Assembly (NCBI RefSeq): GCF_030418125.1
Contig: NZ_JAUHTR010000019.1
Span: 1-63,114, forward strand
Source: Fictibacillus fluitans
GTDB lineage: Bacteria; Bacillota; Bacilli; Bacillales; Fictibacillaceae
Reading direction: 5' to 3'
Length of the DNA stretch: 63,114 nucleotides
Shown here: positions 51,866-62,783 of the stretch, piece after piece
Layout of the letters: each line of letters begins with the position of its first letter
Position numbering within the stretch: position 1 is the stretch's first letter
The notes under the pieces: model-generated
Databases searched by the model: none
What the model saw: only the letters and a program-made list of their open reading frames with translations
What the model was told of the DNA's origin: nothing
Translations under genes and position numbers: made by a program

Positions 51866-52939
51866 TTAAATATGCCTGTCTACAAAAAGCTGTTCCTGAA
51901 TCCGTTTCAAGCCTTCCTTGATTTTTTTGGCCCGGATTTCCCCGATGCCTTCCACTTCATCCAGCTCCTTGATGGAAGCCCGGAGAATGCTGGGAAGACT
52001 GTCGAACGTGCCAATCAAATTTTCTACAATCAGGGTAGGAAGTCTCGGAATCTTTGAAAGTATTCTGTATCCGCGCGGATGAACCGTTTCCTCCTGCACG
52101 TTGGATGAAGGCGAATGCCCCAGCAGCTTAACGATGACATTCTCGTCAAACAGTTCATCGCTCGACAGCTTCTTCAGCTGCCGCAGGATATGGGCCGGAT
52201 CATGCTTTCTGTCTTTTACGTAATCCTTGATCAAAAGAACCGCCTCATCTTCTATGTTAGCGACAAGTTCTTCCATCTGCATACGTATTAATCTTCCCTC
52301 TACGCCTAACTCATTAACATATTTTATGATTTCATTCTTTATTCTTAGAACCATTTCAATGCGATGAATGACCTGGGATACTTCCTGGAATGTTACCAGT
52401 TCCTCAAATTCAAGGGCACCGAGGTTGGTAACGCTCTGGTCAAAGACGACCTTGTACTTTTCAAGGGTCTGGATGGCCTGATTGGCCTTCGTTAAAATAA
52501 CACCAATATCTTTCAGCGAGTAGCGGATCACGCCCTGATACAGCGTGATGACGTTCCGGCGCTGTGAAATGGATATGACAAGGTTTCCGGTCTGGCGCGC
52601 CACCCGCTCAGCCGTCCTGTGACGGATTCCCGTTTCTGTTGAAGGGATGGAGGTATCCGGTACGAGCTGTGTATTGGCATACAGGATGCGTGACGCATCC
52701 TCGCTCAAGATGATCGCTCCATCCATTTTTGCCAGCTCGTAGAGTGAAGCCGGCGAGTATTTACAGTTGATGGAGAATCCCCCGTCAACGAGCTGTGTGA
52801 CTTTATCATTATAGCCGACAACGATAAGGCCGCCGGTGTTTGCACGGAGCACATTGTCTATACCCTCTCTGAGGGGCGTTCCTGGCGCAACAAGCTGCAG
52901 CATGTTGCTGATGATTGCTTCTTTTAAAATATGATCCAT
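51866..52939 (-). CDS. disA: DNA integrity scanning diadenylate cyclase DisA
   Basis: 357 residues: N-terminal DAC domain with DGAIIL and [10 protein letters not shown] motifs that make c-di-AMP from two ATP, a central helical linker, and a C-terminal HhH domain ([21 protein letters not shown]) for branched DNA. In sporulating cells DisA scans for DNA damage. It follows radA, whose product binds and restrains DisA in B. subtilis, by 3 nt. Confidence 0.98.
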   Translation of the reverse strand: MDHILKEAIISNMLQLVAPGTPLREGIDNVLRANTGGLIVVGYNDKVTQLVDGGFSINCKYSPASLYELAKMDGAIILSEDASRILYANTQLVPDTSIPSTETGIRHRTAERVARQTGNLVISISQRRNVITLYQGVIRYSLKDIGVILTKANQAIQTLEKYKVVFDQSVTNLGALEFEELVTFQEVSQVIHRIEMVLRIKNEIIKYVNELGVEGRLIRMQMEELVANIEDEAVLLIKDYVKDRKHDPAHILRQLKKLSSDELFDENVIVKLLGHSPSSNVQEETVHPRGYRILSKIPRLPTLIVENLIGTFDSLPSILRASIKELDEVEGIGEIRAKKIKEGLKRIQEQLFVDRHI

Positions 52940-52942
52940 ACG

Positions 52943-54319
52943 TTATCCTCCCAAAGTATGGTGCAATGTCTCTTCGACAGTAGATACACCGATAACTTTA
53001 ATTCCTTTAGGGATCGTCCAGCCCCCAAGGTTTTTATCCGGAATGATGGCCCTCTCAAAGCCAAGCTTGGCTGCTTCATGGATTCGCTGGTCAATCCTCG
53101 ATACCCGCCTGACCTCGCCTGTTAATCCGACTTCGCCAATGATCACATCGGTCGGACGTGTCGGCGCATCGCGAAAGCTTGAAGCGATGCTGACAGCCAC
53201 GGAAAGGTCTACAGCCGGCTCATCCAGCCGTACCCCGCCTGCAACATTCAAGTAGGCGTCCTGATTTTGAAGCAGAAGTCCAACCCTTTTTTCAAGGACT
53301 GCCATCAAGAGTGAAACCCGGTTATGATCAATGCCGGTAGCCATCCTTCTTGGATTTCCAAAACTTGTAGGAGATACTAATGCCTGTATTTCTACAAGCA
53401 TGGGCCTGGTTCCTTCTAATGAGGCCACAACAGTTGATCCGGCTACACCTTTGGAACGCTCCTCCAGGAATATTTCCGACGGATTGAGCACCTCTGCAAG
53501 GCCCAGCTCCTTCATTTCAAATACGCCGATTTCATTGGTTGAGCCGAAACGGTTTTTAACCGCCCGTAGAATACGGTACGTATGATGGCGCTCTCCTTCA
53601 AAGTAAAGCACAGCATCCACCATATGCTCAAGCATCCTCGGACCGGCAATCGCGCCTTCTTTTGTAACATGGCCCACGATAAAAATGGCGATGCCTTTTG
53701 TTTTGGCAATCCGCATAAAATGCGAAGTACACTCTCTTACCTGTGAGACACTTCCCGGAGCGCTTGTCACTTCGGGACGGTAAACCGTCTGGATCGAGTC
53801 AATGATGACGACCGACGGATTAATTTCGGTCACCGCTTTTTCAATAAGATCCAGGTCCGTCTCTGCCAAAACAAACAGTTCTTGGGCCGCGATGTTCAGG
53901 CGGTCCGAACGAAGCTTCGTCTGCTTGACGGATTCCTCTCCCGAAATATACAGCACCTTTTGCCCGTGATCTGCCAATTTTGCAGAAGTCTGCAGCAGAA
54001 GTGTAGACTTTCCGATACCGGGGTCGCCTCCCACCAATACGAGTGAGCCCGGTACAATGCCGCCTCCGAGTACACGGTTCAGCTCCATTGTATGTGTATT
54101 GATCCGCGGCTCCTGCTCACTTTTTACAGAAACGATGGATTGAGGCTTTTGCTGTGTGCCGGAAGCGGAAGAGGTCGATAATCCCCTGGTTGGAGTGTCT
54201 TTCTTGATGACTTCTTCCACCATGGTGTTCCATTGGTGGCAGCCCGGGCATTTCCCCATCCATTTAGGTGATTCATAACCACATTCCTGGCACATAAAAA
54301 CAGATTTGCTTTTGGCCAT
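52943..54319 (-). CDS. radA: DNA repair protein RadA (Sms)
   Basis: 458 residues: N-terminal zinc finger ([21 protein letters not shown] region), RecA-like ATPase with Walker [12 protein letters not shown], the RadA-specific KNRFG motif, and a C-terminal Lon-protease-like domain without catalytic function. RadA drives branch migration in recombination. The start MAKSKSVFM is 7 nt from GAGGAG. A weak TGC-TAAAAT extended -10 (54390-54395, minus strand) precedes it. Confidence 0.97.
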   Translation of the reverse strand: MAKSKSVFMCQECGYESPKWMGKCPGCHQWNTMVEEVIKKDTPTRGLSTSSASGTQQKPQSIVSVKSEQEPRINTHTMELNRVLGGGIVPGSLVLVGGDPGIGKSTLLLQTSAKLADHGQKVLYISGEESVKQTKLRSDRLNIAAQELFVLAETDLDLIEKAVTEINPSVVIIDSIQTVYRPEVTSAPGSVSQVRECTSHFMRIAKTKGIAIFIVGHVTKEGAIAGPRMLEHMVDAVLYFEGERHHTYRILRAVKNRFGSTNEIGVFEMKELGLAEVLNPSEIFLEERSKGVAGSTVVASLEGTRPMLVEIQALVSPTSFGNPRRMATGIDHNRVSLLMAVLEKRVGLLLQNQDAYLNVAGGVRLDEPAVDLSVAVSIASSFRDAPTRPTDVIIGEVGLTGEVRRVSRIDQRIHEAAKLGFERAIIPDKNLGGWTIPKGIKVIGVSTVEETLHHTLGG

Positions 54320-54462
54320 TACGTTCTCCTCTATGTTCAACTGCCGTATTTGACAGCAAACGATTCTTTCTTTTTATCTCTATGTCTTTATTTTAGCAAA
54401 CATCATACCTCTCTTTCCATTGGGGGCATTTGGAATTCTGACAAATCGGTAACAGATGGACA

Positions 54463-54493
54463 AAAAACCCGGAAGACATGTGTCTTCCGGGTT
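54463..54493 (-). terminator. terminator after clpC
   Basis: Perfect 12-bp stem ACCCGGAAGACA / TGTCTTCCGGGT, followed on the minus strand by TTTTTTG. Located 12 bp after clpC, it ends the ctsR-clpC transcript before radA. Confidence 0.9.
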
Positions 54494-54504
54494 CTGTTAA
54501 CGGC

Positions 54505-56949
54505 TTATGACTGTGAAGAAGCTCCGACGGTCTCTACAACAAAGTCATTATTGTCGATGTCGATTTTAACCGTGTTGCCTTTGCTGATGTTTCCTCTTAG
54601 CAGTTCCTCAGATAAGCGGTCTTCAATTTTACGCTGTAAGGCGCGGCGCAATGGACGTGCTCCATAGTCCGGATCGTAGCCTTCCTCCGTAATCTTATCC
54701 AGTGCAGCATCGGTAAGCTCGATTTCGATGCCCTGATCCCTGAGCCGCTTGATTAACGAATCTGCCATCAGTGTAACAATCTGCTTGAGATGTGTTTTCT
54801 CAAGGGAATGGAACACGATGATCTCATCGATACGGTTCAGGAACTCTGGACGGAACGCTTTTTTCAGCTCAGCCATTACTTTCGTTTTCATGTCATTGTA
54901 TTGCTGGTCTTCCGTATGAACAGTGAATCCGAGTGAGCTGTTTCGCTTGAGCGTGCTCGCACCCACATTGGACGTCATGATGACGACTGTGTTGCGGAAG
55001 TCGACGGTACGGCCTTTTGAGTCGGTTAGGCGGCCATCTTCAAGCACTTGAAGCAAAATGTTGAATACCTCAGGATGCGCTTTTTCGATTTCATCAAGCA
55101 GGATAACAGAGTAAGGCTTGCGGCGGACTTTTTCAGTCAGCTGTCCGCCTTCCTCGTGTCCGACATATCCCGGAGGTGAACCAACCAATCGGGAAGTCGT
55201 GTGTTTCTCCATATATTCAGACATGTCGATGCGGATAATCGCATCTTCATCACCGAACAGGGACTCTGCCACGGCACGGGCCAATTCCGTCTTACCGACA
55301 CCAGTTGGTCCAAGGAAAATGAATGAACCGATCGGACGCTTAGGATCTTTTAGTCCGGCACGCGCACGGCGGATGGCTTTTGAAATCGACTGAACGGCTT
55401 CGTGCTGCCCGATCACCCGGTTATGAAGGATTTCCTCCAATTTCAACAGACGCTCAGTTTCTTCTTCAGCCAGTTTGGAAACCGGTACTCCCGTCCAGCT
55501 GGACACCACCTGGGCGATGTCTTCCGGAGTCACTTCGGTATTTTCCTGGCCCTGCTTTTCTTTCCATACATTTTTGGTTTTCTCCAGCTCTTCGCGCAAA
55601 CGCTGCTCCGTATCGCGGAGGGACGCCGCTTTTTCGAATTCCTGGCTTTGAACCGCTGCGTCTTTTTCCTTGCGCACCTCTTCAAGCTTAAGTTCAAGCT
55701 CTTTCAGGTTTGGCGGCGCTGTATACGAACGAAGTCTCACTTTGGATGCGGCCTCGTCAATCAAATCGATCGCTTTATCCGGAAGGAAGCGGTCAGAAAT
55801 GTAACGGTCGGACAAGGTAACCGCTGCTTCGATGGCATCATCCGTAATGGTTACACGGTGATGGGCTTCATAGCGGTCACGAAGACCCTGGAGAATCTGT
55901 GTGCTCTCGTCTTTTGTCGGCTCATTAACCGTAATCGGCTGGAAGCGGCGTTCAAGGGCTGCATCCTTCTCAATGTATTTGCGGTACTCATCAAGCGTGG
56001 TGGCACCAATACACTGAAGTTCACCGCGTGCTAGCGCAGGCTTTAAGATGTTGGAAGCATCAATGGCGCCTTCTGCTCCGCCTGCTCCAATCAGGGTATG
56101 AAGCTCATCAATGAAAAGAATAATATTCCCGGCCTGGCGGATTTCATCCATCACTTTCTTCAGCCGGTCTTCAAATTCACCGCGGTATTTTGTTCCCGCA
56201 ACCACGGTTCCCATATCCAATGTCATAACTCTTTTATCGCGAAGGGTTTCAGGTACCTCGTTGTTGATAATCTGCTGTGCAAGACCTTCGGCGATCGCCG
56301 TTTTACCTACCCCTGGCTCACCAATCAGAACCGGGTTGTTTTTCGTTCTGCGGCTCAGCACCTCAATAACCCTTTGGATTTCCTTCGCTCTGCCAATAAC
56401 CGGGTCGAGGCTGCCATCCTTGGCGATGGCGGTTAAATCTCTGGCAAGACTGTCAAGCGTCGGTGTATTGGCATTGGTGGAAGCCCCTCTGTGGTTGGAG
56501 GATGCTTCATTGCTTCCGAGCAGCTGAAGAACCTGCTGGCGGGCCTTGTTGAGGCTGACGCCCAAGTTGTTCAGCACACGGGCAGCTACCCCTTCTCCCT
56601 CACGAATTAAGCCAAGAAGGATATGCTCTGTTCCCACGTATGAGTGTCCGAGCTTTCTTGCTTCATCCATTGACAGCTCAATAACCTTTTTCGCCCGTGG
56701 AGTGTAATGAATGGTTTGCACGGATTCCTGACCGCGTCCAATCAGTGTTTCCACTTCTTTTTGGATCTTCTCCGGACCGAGTCCGAGAACATGGAGCGCT
56801 TTAGCCGCAATTCCTTCTCCTTCGCGGATTAAGCCAAGCAGAATATGCTCCGTTCCAACATTATTATGGCCAAGGCGAATGGCTTCTTCCTGTGCCAGCG
56901 CAAGTACTTTTTGAGCTCGTTCTGTAAATCGACCAAACATCATAATCAT
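54505..56949 (-). CDS. clpC: ATP-dependent Clp protease ATPase subunit ClpC
   Basis: 814 residues. N-domain with two Clp repeats ([40 protein letters not shown]), AAA-1 ([13 protein letters not shown]), coiled-coil/UVR-like middle region ([19 protein letters not shown]) and AAA-2 ([14 protein letters not shown]). With ClpP and adaptors such as McsB or MecA it degrades regulators and misfolded proteins. The start may be MIMMFGR (GGGAG at 5 nt) or the inner MMFGR, as in B. subtilis. Confidence 0.98.
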   Translation of the reverse strand: MIMMFGRFTERAQKVLALAQEEAIRLGHNNVGTEHILLGLIREGEGIAAKALHVLGLGPEKIQKEVETLIGRGQESVQTIHYTPRAKKVIELSMDEARKLGHSYVGTEHILLGLIREGEGVAARVLNNLGVSLNKARQQVLQLLGSNEASSNHRGASTNANTPTLDSLARDLTAIAKDGSLDPVIGRAKEIQRVIEVLSRRTKNNPVLIGEPGVGKTAIAEGLAQQIINNEVPETLRDKRVMTLDMGTVVAGTKYRGEFEDRLKKVMDEIRQAGNIILFIDELHTLIGAGGAEGAIDASNILKPALARGELQCIGATTLDEYRKYIEKDAALERRFQPITVNEPTKDESTQILQGLRDRYEAHHRVTITDDAIEAAVTLSDRYISDRFLPDKAIDLIDEAASKVRLRSYTAPPNLKELELKLEEVRKEKDAAVQSQEFEKAASLRDTEQRLREELEKTKNVWKEKQGQENTEVTPEDIAQVVSSWTGVPVSKLAEEETERLLKLEEILHNRVIGQHEAVQSISKAIRRARAGLKDPKRPIGSFIFLGPTGVGKTELARAVAESLFGDEDAIIRIDMSEYMEKHTTSRLVGSPPGYVGHEEGGQLTEKVRRKPYSVILLDEIEKAHPEVFNILLQVLEDGRLTDSKGRTVDFRNTVVIMTSNVGASTLKRNSSLGFTVHTEDQQYNDMKTKVMAELKKAFRPEFLNRIDEIIVFHSLEKTHLKQIVTLMADSLIKRLRDQGIEIELTDAALDKITEEGYDPDYGARPLRRALQRKIEDRLSEELLRGNISKGNTVKIDIDNNDFVVETVGASSQS

Positions 56950-56968
56950 TCACACTCCCATTCGGATT

Positions 56969-58036
56969 TTAAGCTTCTTCAAGTTCGACTCTTTCCCGGA
57001 TCAGCGTGGCCCTCAGGATATCACGCTCATCGGGATTCAGCATTTCATTGGCATATTGCTGTAAAAAGCCCGGTTGTGTAAGTATCATTAATTCATTTAA
57101 TATCGATCGGGAAATCCCCTGGATCACTCCCAGATCTATTCCCAGTCTTACATCGGAAAGGCACTGTGCCGCTTCCTTGGACTGGATGATCCGGCTGTTG
57201 GCCAACACGCCATATGACCTGAAGATACGGTCTTCCAATTGAATTTTCAACCCTTGCTGCAGGTTGTTTCGCGCAGCCCTTTCCTGCTGGATCAGTTGCA
57301 GGACAACGCCACGCAAATCTTCAACGATATCTTCTTCCGATTTCCCCAGTGTGATCTGATTGGAAATTTGGAATACATTTCCCTGAGCTTCTGTTCCCTC
57401 TCCGTATATTCCTCTCACCACCAGCCCCAGCTGGTTGATGGCCGGAATAATGCGGCTAATTTGTTTGGTTAGAACCAAAGCGGGAAGATGCATCATAACA
57501 GAAGCTCTAAGCCCTGTTCCGACATTGGTCGGACAGCTTGTTAGGTAGCCTCTTTCTTCATCGAACGCATAATCTACTTTTTCTTCAAGCCAGTCATCCA
57601 GTTCCCCTGCAAGCTTCAGCGCTTCTTTCAGCTGGAAGCCTGCAAACAGGCACTGAATCCGCAAATGATCTTCTTCGTTGATCATAATGCTGACGGATTC
57701 ATCCGCATTCAGCATGACCGCTCCATATTTAGACTGTTCAGCAAGATGAGGACTGATAAGGTGCTTTTCTACCAATACCCTTTTTGCCAGGGGTTTTAGC
57801 TGATCCAGTGAAAGAATTTCAAACTTGCCCCAATTTCCGTACTCCTGATCCCCATTTGCTTCATGCAGTTTACGAATCACGGTTTCAGATTCTTCTCTGG
57901 AGGCAAAGTCGGGGAAATTGTAATTTTCCAGATTTCGGGCCAGTCGGATCCTGCTGCTTAACACAATATCGGAGTCAGGTCCTTCTTTCTTCATCCAGGG
58001 ACTGATAGCCTCACTTATAAAATGTTCAAGTGACAT
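56969..58036 (-). CDS. mcsB: protein arginine kinase McsB
   Basis: 355 residues with a phosphagen-kinase-like catalytic domain ([41 protein letters not shown], the catalytic Cys loop). McsB phosphorylates arginines, marking proteins for ClpCP and inactivating CtsR under heat stress. The C terminus ([15 protein letters not shown]) is complete. Third gene of the ctsR operon, 3 nt after mcsA. Confidence 0.97.
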   Translation of the reverse strand: MSLEHFISEAISPWMKKEGPDSDIVLSSRIRLARNLENYNFPDFASREESETVIRKLHEANGDQEYGNWGKFEILSLDQLKPLAKRVLVEKHLISPHLAEQSKYGAVMLNADESVSIMINEEDHLRIQCLFAGFQLKEALKLAGELDDWLEEKVDYAFDEERGYLTSCPTNVGTGLRASVMMHLPALVLTKQISRIIPAINQLGLVVRGIYGEGTEAQGNVFQISNQITLGKSEEDIVEDLRGVVLQLIQQERAARNNLQQGLKIQLEDRIFRSYGVLANSRIIQSKEAAQCLSDVRLGIDLGVIQGISRSILNELMILTQPGFLQQYANEMLNPDERDILRATLIRERVELEEA

Positions 58037-58039
58037 GCT

Positions 58040-58576
58040 CTATTCCCCCTTTTCCTGATGCTTTTGCTTTTCTAAAAGCCGGATTTTATCCCGGGTTTCA
58101 GCAGCCTTTTCAAATTCCTCATTCAGGATATACTGCTGCATTGATTTCTTTAGCGATTCCAATTCCCGTTTTTCCTGGAGTCCGCTGCCAATCCGCTTTG
58201 GAATTTTGCCCTCATGCTTTGTATTTCCTCCGTGCACCCGCTTTAATATTGGATCAAGCTTGGAGTCAAATACTTCATAGCAATGACTGCATCCAAAACG
58301 GCCAATCTTGGCAAACTGCTGATATGTCATGCCGCATTTCGGGCACGCCAGAACTGATTGCTGAGAAAGTCCCGGAGAAGCTGTTCCCGATATCGCCGGA
58401 TCTCCATAAAGAAGTCCGGAAAGCAGCTGATGAATAGAGAATGTATTCGACCCCGGAAGGAATTCTCCTTTTTCTTTTGCACAATGCTCACAAATATGAA
58501 ATTCTGTTTTCTGGCCGTTTACAATCTTTGTAAAGTGCAAAGTGGCAGGCCGTTCATGGCATTCCTGGCAAAACAT
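58040..58576 (-). CDS. mcsA: McsB activator protein McsA
   Basis: 178 residues with paired zinc fingers (CQEC ... CEHC in the first 40 residues; CPKC ... CSHC around residues 97-118) and a C-terminal UVR motif (LESLKKSMQQYILNEEFEKAAETRDKI, split here). McsA activates the McsB kinase. All eight Cys are present. Confidence 0.97.
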   Translation of the reverse strand: MFCQECHERPATLHFTKIVNGQKTEFHICEHCAKEKGEFLPGSNTFSIHQLLSGLLYGDPAISGTASPGLSQQSVLACPKCGMTYQQFAKIGRFGCSHCYEVFDSKLDPILKRVHGGNTKHEGKIPKRIGSGLQEKRELESLKKSMQQYILNEEFEKAAETRDKIRLLEKQKHQEKGE

Positions 58577-58613
58577 TTTATACTCCTCCCCTATTAATAA
58601 ATGTGATACAACG

Positions 58614-59084
58614 TTATCTGGTTCTAAATTTTAACGTCCGAATCATGCCTTTTAATAATTCGGCTCTCAATTGATCACGCTCAGGAAGGTCTAACACTTG
58701 AAGAACAGTGCGGTCAATGACGCTCAGCATAATTCTCGCCTCGCGCTCGGAGATGATCTGTTCATCCAGCAGCCGCAGCACCACATTTTCGGCGCTTCCC
58801 TGTGAAATGCGGTCATTGATCAAAAGCAGCAGCTGGTCAATCAGATGGACATAATTTTCCGTTTTCACCTTAATAATGCGGATGTATCCCCCGCCTCCCC
58901 GCTTGCTTTCCACAACGAATCCTTTTTCCACGGTGAATCGTGTATTAATAACATAGTTGATTTGGGAAGGGACACACTGGAATTTTTCAGCAATATCCGT
59001 GCGCTTGATTTCAATAAATTTGTCATTCGAACCTGCGATGACCTGCTTCAAATATGCTTCAATAATGTCCGAGATATTTTTCAA
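58614..59084 (-). CDS. ctsR: class III heat-shock repressor CtsR
   Basis: 156 residues. N-terminal winged helix-turn-helix (TDIAEKFQCVPSQINYVINT) with the conserved Gly loop VESKRGGGGYIRI that acts as thermosensor and DNA wing; helical C-terminal dimer domain. It represses clp genes and its own operon through the heptad operator upstream. TTG start behind GGGGAGCAGG. Confidence 0.97.
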   Translation of the reverse strand: MKNISDIIEAYLKQVIAGSNDKFIEIKRTDIAEKFQCVPSQINYVINTRFTVEKGFVVESKRGGGGYIRIIKVKTENYVHLIDQLLLLINDRISQGSAENVVLRLLDEQIISEREARIMLSVIDRTVLQVLDLPERDQLRAELLKGMIRTLKFRTR

Positions 59085-59105
59085 CCTGCTCCCCTCCCCT
59101 CTGAC

Positions 59106-59122
59106 TTTGACTATCTTTGACT
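59106..59122 (-). promoter_or_regulatory. CtsR operator
   Basis: Minus strand direct heptads AGTCAAA-GAT-AGTCAAA match the CtsR consensus (R/GGTCAAA, 3-nt spacer). It lies right after the -10 box of the ctsR promoter, where binding would block polymerase. Confidence 0.93.
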
Positions 59123-59132
59123 ATATGTATAT

Positions 59133-59162
59133 ATTATAGTCCGTTTCCCAGGTTTTATGCAA
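59133..59162 (-). promoter_or_regulatory. sigma-A promoter of ctsR-mcsA-mcsB-clpC
   Basis: Minus strand TTGCAT (59157-59162), 18-nt spacer, perfect TATAAT (59133-59138), followed by the CtsR operator. No clear sigma-B promoter seen. Confidence 0.7.
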
Positions 59163-59257
59163 CTAATGAATACTTTCTGCCTCATTGGGGAACAAGGTAT
59201 TTCTCTCACAGTATTACCCGATATTTTTCCTGTTAATCGTTCCTTTTCAGAGATTTA

Positions 59258-59296
59258 AAAAAGAAGCCCCTCGAAAATATCGCCGGGACTTCTTCT
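59258..59296 (-). terminator. terminator after the siderophore uptake operon
   Basis: AAGAAGCCCC / GGG-CTTCTT stem (59261-59270, 59285-59294) with a 14-nt loop; minus strand continues TTTTTTAAATC. Confidence 0.7.
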
Positions 59297-59309
59297 AAAA
59301 ACCAATATG

Positions 59310-60212
59310 TTATTTGGAAAACATTTTTTCCGCCTGGTCCATCGCCATCTTGTTACCAAGGGCCGAATAATCAAGCCATGGCTGATCAGGGACCACATAC
59401 ACATGCTTGTTTTTTACCGCTTTTAACCCTTTCCAGATGGATGAGTTCTCCATTTGCTTAAAGGCGGTTTTTGATTGGTCATCCTGATTCACTACGACAA
59501 AAATCGCATCCGCATCAAAGTCAGGCAGGACCTCCTGGGAGATCACTTGATATGGCTGGTTGGCATCCACTTTTTTAACCCCATTTGCAGGAGTAAAGCC
59601 CAGATCGTCAAACAGAATCGGTCCCATCGGGCGGGCGGTACCAAACACACGAAGTTCCTTGGCGGTTACACGAATCGCCATCGCTTTGCTGTTTTTGCCT
59701 AATTCATGTTGTATTAAGCCTTTTACTTCTTTCGTTTCTTTATCATAATCTTCAACAAACTCTTTTGCCTGTTTGTCCCGATTAACAAGTTTCCCTATTT
59801 TTTTCAAGTGGTCTCTCCATGTTCCTTCATCAAGATCAAACACATGAACAGGCGCAATTTTTTTGAACTTGCCGAGATCTTTTCCACCATATTCTTCGTC
59901 CATATAAATCGCTGAAGGCTTTAAAGCAAGCAGTGCTTCCATATCAGGATCAGCAGCCGGCCCCAGTTTTTTTGTGTTTTTCAACTGATCTTTCACGTGA
60001 GGAAGAAAGTCCTTTAATCCCCCTCCGACCACCGAACCGGCAGGTGTTATGCCGAGCGCCAGGAGGTCATTGGTCAAGTGTATGGACAAGGAAGCGATTT
60101 TTTGATTCCCGTTTTTTTCTTCGCTCTTTCTTTCCTTGGGACTGGCTGGTCCACACGCGGATAATACAAGAAGCAGCACGATACTCAGGATAATTCCAAA
60201 TTTCGTTTTCAT
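59310..60212 (-). CDS. iron-siderophore ABC transporter substrate-binding lipoprotein
   Basis: 300 residues. Signal peptide with lipobox VLSAC, then a class III (FecB/FhuD/BtuF-type) periplasmic-binding fold with two lobes joined by a long helix (LKKIGKLVNRDKQAKEFVED region). It should capture a ferric siderophore and pass it to the two permeases encoded upstream. The ATG of MKTKFGI follows GGAG at 8 nt. The exact siderophore cannot be told from sequence. No ATPase gene is in the operon. Confidence 0.9.
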   Translation of the reverse strand: MKTKFGIILSIVLLLVLSACGPASPKERKSEEKNGNQKIASLSIHLTNDLLALGITPAGSVVGGGLKDFLPHVKDQLKNTKKLGPAADPDMEALLALKPSAIYMDEEYGGKDLGKFKKIAPVHVFDLDEGTWRDHLKKIGKLVNRDKQAKEFVEDYDKETKEVKGLIQHELGKNSKAMAIRVTAKELRVFGTARPMGPILFDDLGFTPANGVKKVDANQPYQVISQEVLPDFDADAIFVVVNQDDQSKTAFKQMENSSIWKGLKAVKNKHVYVVPDQPWLDYSALGNKMAMDQAEKMFSK

Positions 60213-60234
60213 TTTCAAACTCCTCAATTAAAAT

Positions 60235-61251
60235 CTATTTTGTTCTGGCAAGCAAATACAGAAAATAGGGCGCTCCAATAGCGGCCACTACTACACCGGC
60301 AGGAATGGAATTGGGAGCGAATACCGCACGTCCAATCGTATCCGCCAGCACTAAAATCACAAGGCCAATCAGTCCCGATAAAGGAAGGAAATACTGATAC
60401 ATGGGTCCAACCAGCCGCCGGGCAAGATGGGGAGCAACCAATCCCAGAAAGCCAATGCTGCCTGCCACTGAAACACTCGCACAGGACAAACCTACAGCGG
60501 TACCCAGCAACAGCAGCCGCCTTTTCTGGACGGCAGCCCCCAGTCCGGTTGCGACCGAATCACCAAGAGACAGTACGTTGAGCGTCTTGGACTGCAGCCA
60601 TGCATATGGACCTAAAATAAAGATCCATGGCAAAAGGGACACGACATGAATCCAGTCCCTTCCCCACACATTGCCGACCAGCCATCTTGAAGCAAACAGA
60701 TAGGTATCCTCATTCAAACGAAGAGACAAAAAAAGTGTCACTGCGCCAAAACCTGCAGAAATGGCGATCCCAACCAGTATTAACCGAATAGGCATTATCC
60801 CTTTAAACTTATCATGCGCCAACAGGACAATAAAAAAAGCAGCTGCCACTCCGCCGCCAAAGGTGAACAACGGAATAAAAAGTGAGGCTTTCTCATTTAA
60901 CGAATGAAAATAGGTAACATACACAATCAAGCCAAAAGCTGCTCCCGCATGCAGTCCCAAAATTCCCGGATCAGCCAGCGGGTTGCGGGACAATCCCTGG
61001 AGAATGGATCCCGATATACCTAACCCAATACCAGCGAGCATGGTAATCAAAATGCGAGGCAGCCGGTAATCAAATAAAACGGTTGTACTGGTGAAATCAC
61101 CGTATCCAAAGAAGGTCTGAATGACTTTCAATGGCGGGATCGGCAATGTACCGGTATTCAAGCTGATTAATATGGCAGCGATGCTGATCAATACAAAAAG
61201 TGTGAAAACACCAGAAGCTCTCCTGGCATCAGGGGACATAGCTTTCTTCAT
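60235..61251 (-). CDS. iron-siderophore ABC transporter permease (FecCD family), second
   Basis: A 338-residue FecCD/BtuC permease with about ten transmembrane segments. Typical motifs: RLPRILITMLAGIGLGISGSI, GLSRNPLADPGILGLHAGA and GFLGLVAPHLARRLVG, the last being the ATPase-contact loop. Its ATG directly follows the stop codon of the first permease (TAAATG). Pairs with it as a heterodimer. Confidence 0.93.
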   Translation of the reverse strand: MKKAMSPDARRASGVFTLFVLISIAAILISLNTGTLPIPPLKVIQTFFGYGDFTSTTVLFDYRLPRILITMLAGIGLGISGSILQGLSRNPLADPGILGLHAGAAFGLIVYVTYFHSLNEKASLFIPLFTFGGGVAAAFFIVLLAHDKFKGIMPIRLILVGIAISAGFGAVTLFLSLRLNEDTYLFASRWLVGNVWGRDWIHVVSLLPWIFILGPYAWLQSKTLNVLSLGDSVATGLGAAVQKRRLLLLGTAVGLSCASVSVAGSIGFLGLVAPHLARRLVGPMYQYFLPLSGLIGLVILVLADTIGRAVFAPNSIPAGVVVAAIGAPYFLYLLARTK

Positions 61252-62286
61252 TTATAACTCACTCCCAACTTTGCGGGCTGTATAAAGGAAGAAAGGAACC
61301 CCGATCATGGCAACCATAATACCAATGGCGAGCTCGCGGGGCGGATCAACCGTCCTTGCCCCCAAATCAGCCAGTGTTAAAAGAACCGCCCCCAGCAAAG
61401 CCGACATGGGAATGATAAGCTGGTACGTTGCCCCCACCAGTTTCCTGGCGATATGAGGAATCACCAGACCCACAAAAGCGATAGACCCAACAGAGGAAAC
61501 CGAAACACCGGCTAAAACAACCGCAAGGGCCATGCCGATAACCTTAATCCGTTTCATATTCACCCCAAGATTCGCAGCAATATCATCACCCAGTGCTATA
61601 AGTGATACGGACCTTCCCAATAACATGCTACATAAAATAGCTGTTAAAAGAACCGGAACAAGAATACGCAAATATTGCCACTTGATGCCGGCTACACCCC
61701 CGGCATACCAGAAAGCGAGATCCTGGCTCAAATCAAAATAGATCGCTACACCCGAAGTCAGTGAATGCAAAAGAGCGGCAATCACGGCCCCAGATACGGT
61801 AAGCCTCAGCGGAGACAAGCCCCCGGGAGACATAGAGCCGAGCAAAAAAATAAATAAAGTGCTAAGAACAGCTCCAATAAACGAAAAAAGCATCAGGAGC
61901 GAATACGGCAGATGAGGGAAAAAGGCAAAGCACAGTGCAACGATCAGCATAGAGCCGCCATTAATCCCTAAAATGCCTGCGTCCGCCAAAGGGTTCCGTG
62001 TAATTCCCTGCATAAGTGCACCCGCCACAGCAAAAGCAGCTCCTACAACCGCTGCCCCGATCACCCGTGGAAGCCGCAGCTCATGAATAACCTGCTGGGA
62101 AGTAACCGCAGAATCATAATGAAAGACAGCTGACCAGACTGCAGCCAGCGACAGCTCTTTTGCCCCAAACGTAATGGCCAAAAACATGCATGCCGCAAGC
62201 CCCGCAAACGCCAATAAAAATAAACATACCAACATATAAACTTTTGGATTTCTTCCACGTTCTTTTGGAGAAGAAGTATTAAACAT
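61252..62286 (-). CDS. iron-siderophore ABC transporter permease (FecCD family), first
   Basis: 344-residue FecCD permease; motifs RLPRVIGAAVVGAAFAVAGA, GITRNPLADAGILGINGGS and FVGLVIPHIARKLVG. First gene of the operon. The start MFNTSSPKERG is chosen because AAGGGTGA precedes it; the frame extends 22 codons upstream to an ATG with no RBS that sits right beside the Fur box. Confidence 0.9.
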   Translation of the reverse strand: MFNTSSPKERGRNPKVYMLVCLFLLAFAGLAACMFLAITFGAKELSLAAVWSAVFHYDSAVTSQQVIHELRLPRVIGAAVVGAAFAVAGALMQGITRNPLADAGILGINGGSMLIVALCFAFFPHLPYSLLMLFSFIGAVLSTLFIFLLGSMSPGGLSPLRLTVSGAVIAALLHSLTSGVAIYFDLSQDLAFWYAGGVAGIKWQYLRILVPVLLTAILCSMLLGRSVSLIALGDDIAANLGVNMKRIKVIGMALAVVLAGVSVSSVGSIAFVGLVIPHIARKLVGATYQLIIPMSALLGAVLLTLADLGARTVDPPRELAIGIMVAMIGVPFFLYTARKVGSEL

Positions 62287-62358
62287 GAACTCACCCTTTG
62301 GGCCCCAAGCATCAGGGTAAACCTTATGTAACTGCCACGAGGCATTTGACATCTTTAT

Positions 62359-62373
62359 TGATAATCATTTTCA
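62359..62373 (-). promoter_or_regulatory. Fur box
   Basis: TGATAAT-C-ATTTTCA, a 7-1-7 inverted repeat matching the Bacillus Fur consensus at all but one position. It lies 18-32 bp downstream of the -10 box of the uptake operon promoter, so iron-loaded Fur should block the operon. Confidence 0.88.
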
Positions 62374-62390
62374 TTTAAAAACATATGAAC

Positions 62391-62419
62391 ATTATATCGA
62401 TGAACAGAGGAATTATCAA
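62391..62419 (-). promoter_or_regulatory. sigma-A promoter of the siderophore uptake operon
   Basis: Minus strand TTGATA (62414-62419), 17-nt spacer, perfect TATAAT (62391-62396), with the Fur box just downstream. Confidence 0.85.
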
Positions 62420-62483
62420 CACTCTCTTCGGATTAGTTAATGAAGAAAGTGAAGTGAGGAGTTTGATTTTTGATTGCGTTTTA

Positions 62484-62783
62484 AATAGAAAGAGGACTAA
62501 TTGAAGGTTTTCAGGATGAATTTTCGGGTTTATTGGAGAGAAAAAGAACTAATTAGGGGGTTTTTGGTGTGGCTGGAGATGGCTATGCGGGCTGATTCGG
62601 TTCTTCGGGGCCTTTTTGATCTCTCTGGCGCTGCGTTAGTTGCGGTTCGACACCGTTTAGTTGCGGCAATCGCTTGTTTAGTTGCGCGTTTCCTTGATTT
62701 AGTTGCGGATCGACACGATTTAGTTGCGTAGCACCTCATTTTCAGCTTTATCCAAAACAAAAAAAGCATCCAGAAATTTAGAA
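62484..62783. repeat. copy 1 of a ~300-bp direct repeat element
   Basis: In order it contains GGACTAATT (62494-62502), GAACTAATTAGGGG (62546-62559), a GC-rich stretch ending CTGGCGCTGCG, five 21-bp repeats, and a tail TCATTTTCAGC...ACAAAAAAAGCA. The same order recurs 300-301 bp to the right. No protein-coding potential is supported: the frames that stay open do so because of the 21-bp period. Together with copy 2 it fills the non-coding 0.7 kb at the right end of the window. Confidence 0.85.
62636..62740. repeat. array of five 21-bp repeats (copy 1)
   Basis: Units start at 62636, 62657, 62678, 62699 and 62720. The first half TTAGTTGCG is invariant; the second half varies between a TCGACAC type (units 1 and 4) and others (units 2, 3, 5). 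Confidence 0.95.

Noticed and set aside
55402-56034. Long frame antisense to clpC
   Set aside because: Shadow frame within a conserved ATPase gene, no RBS.
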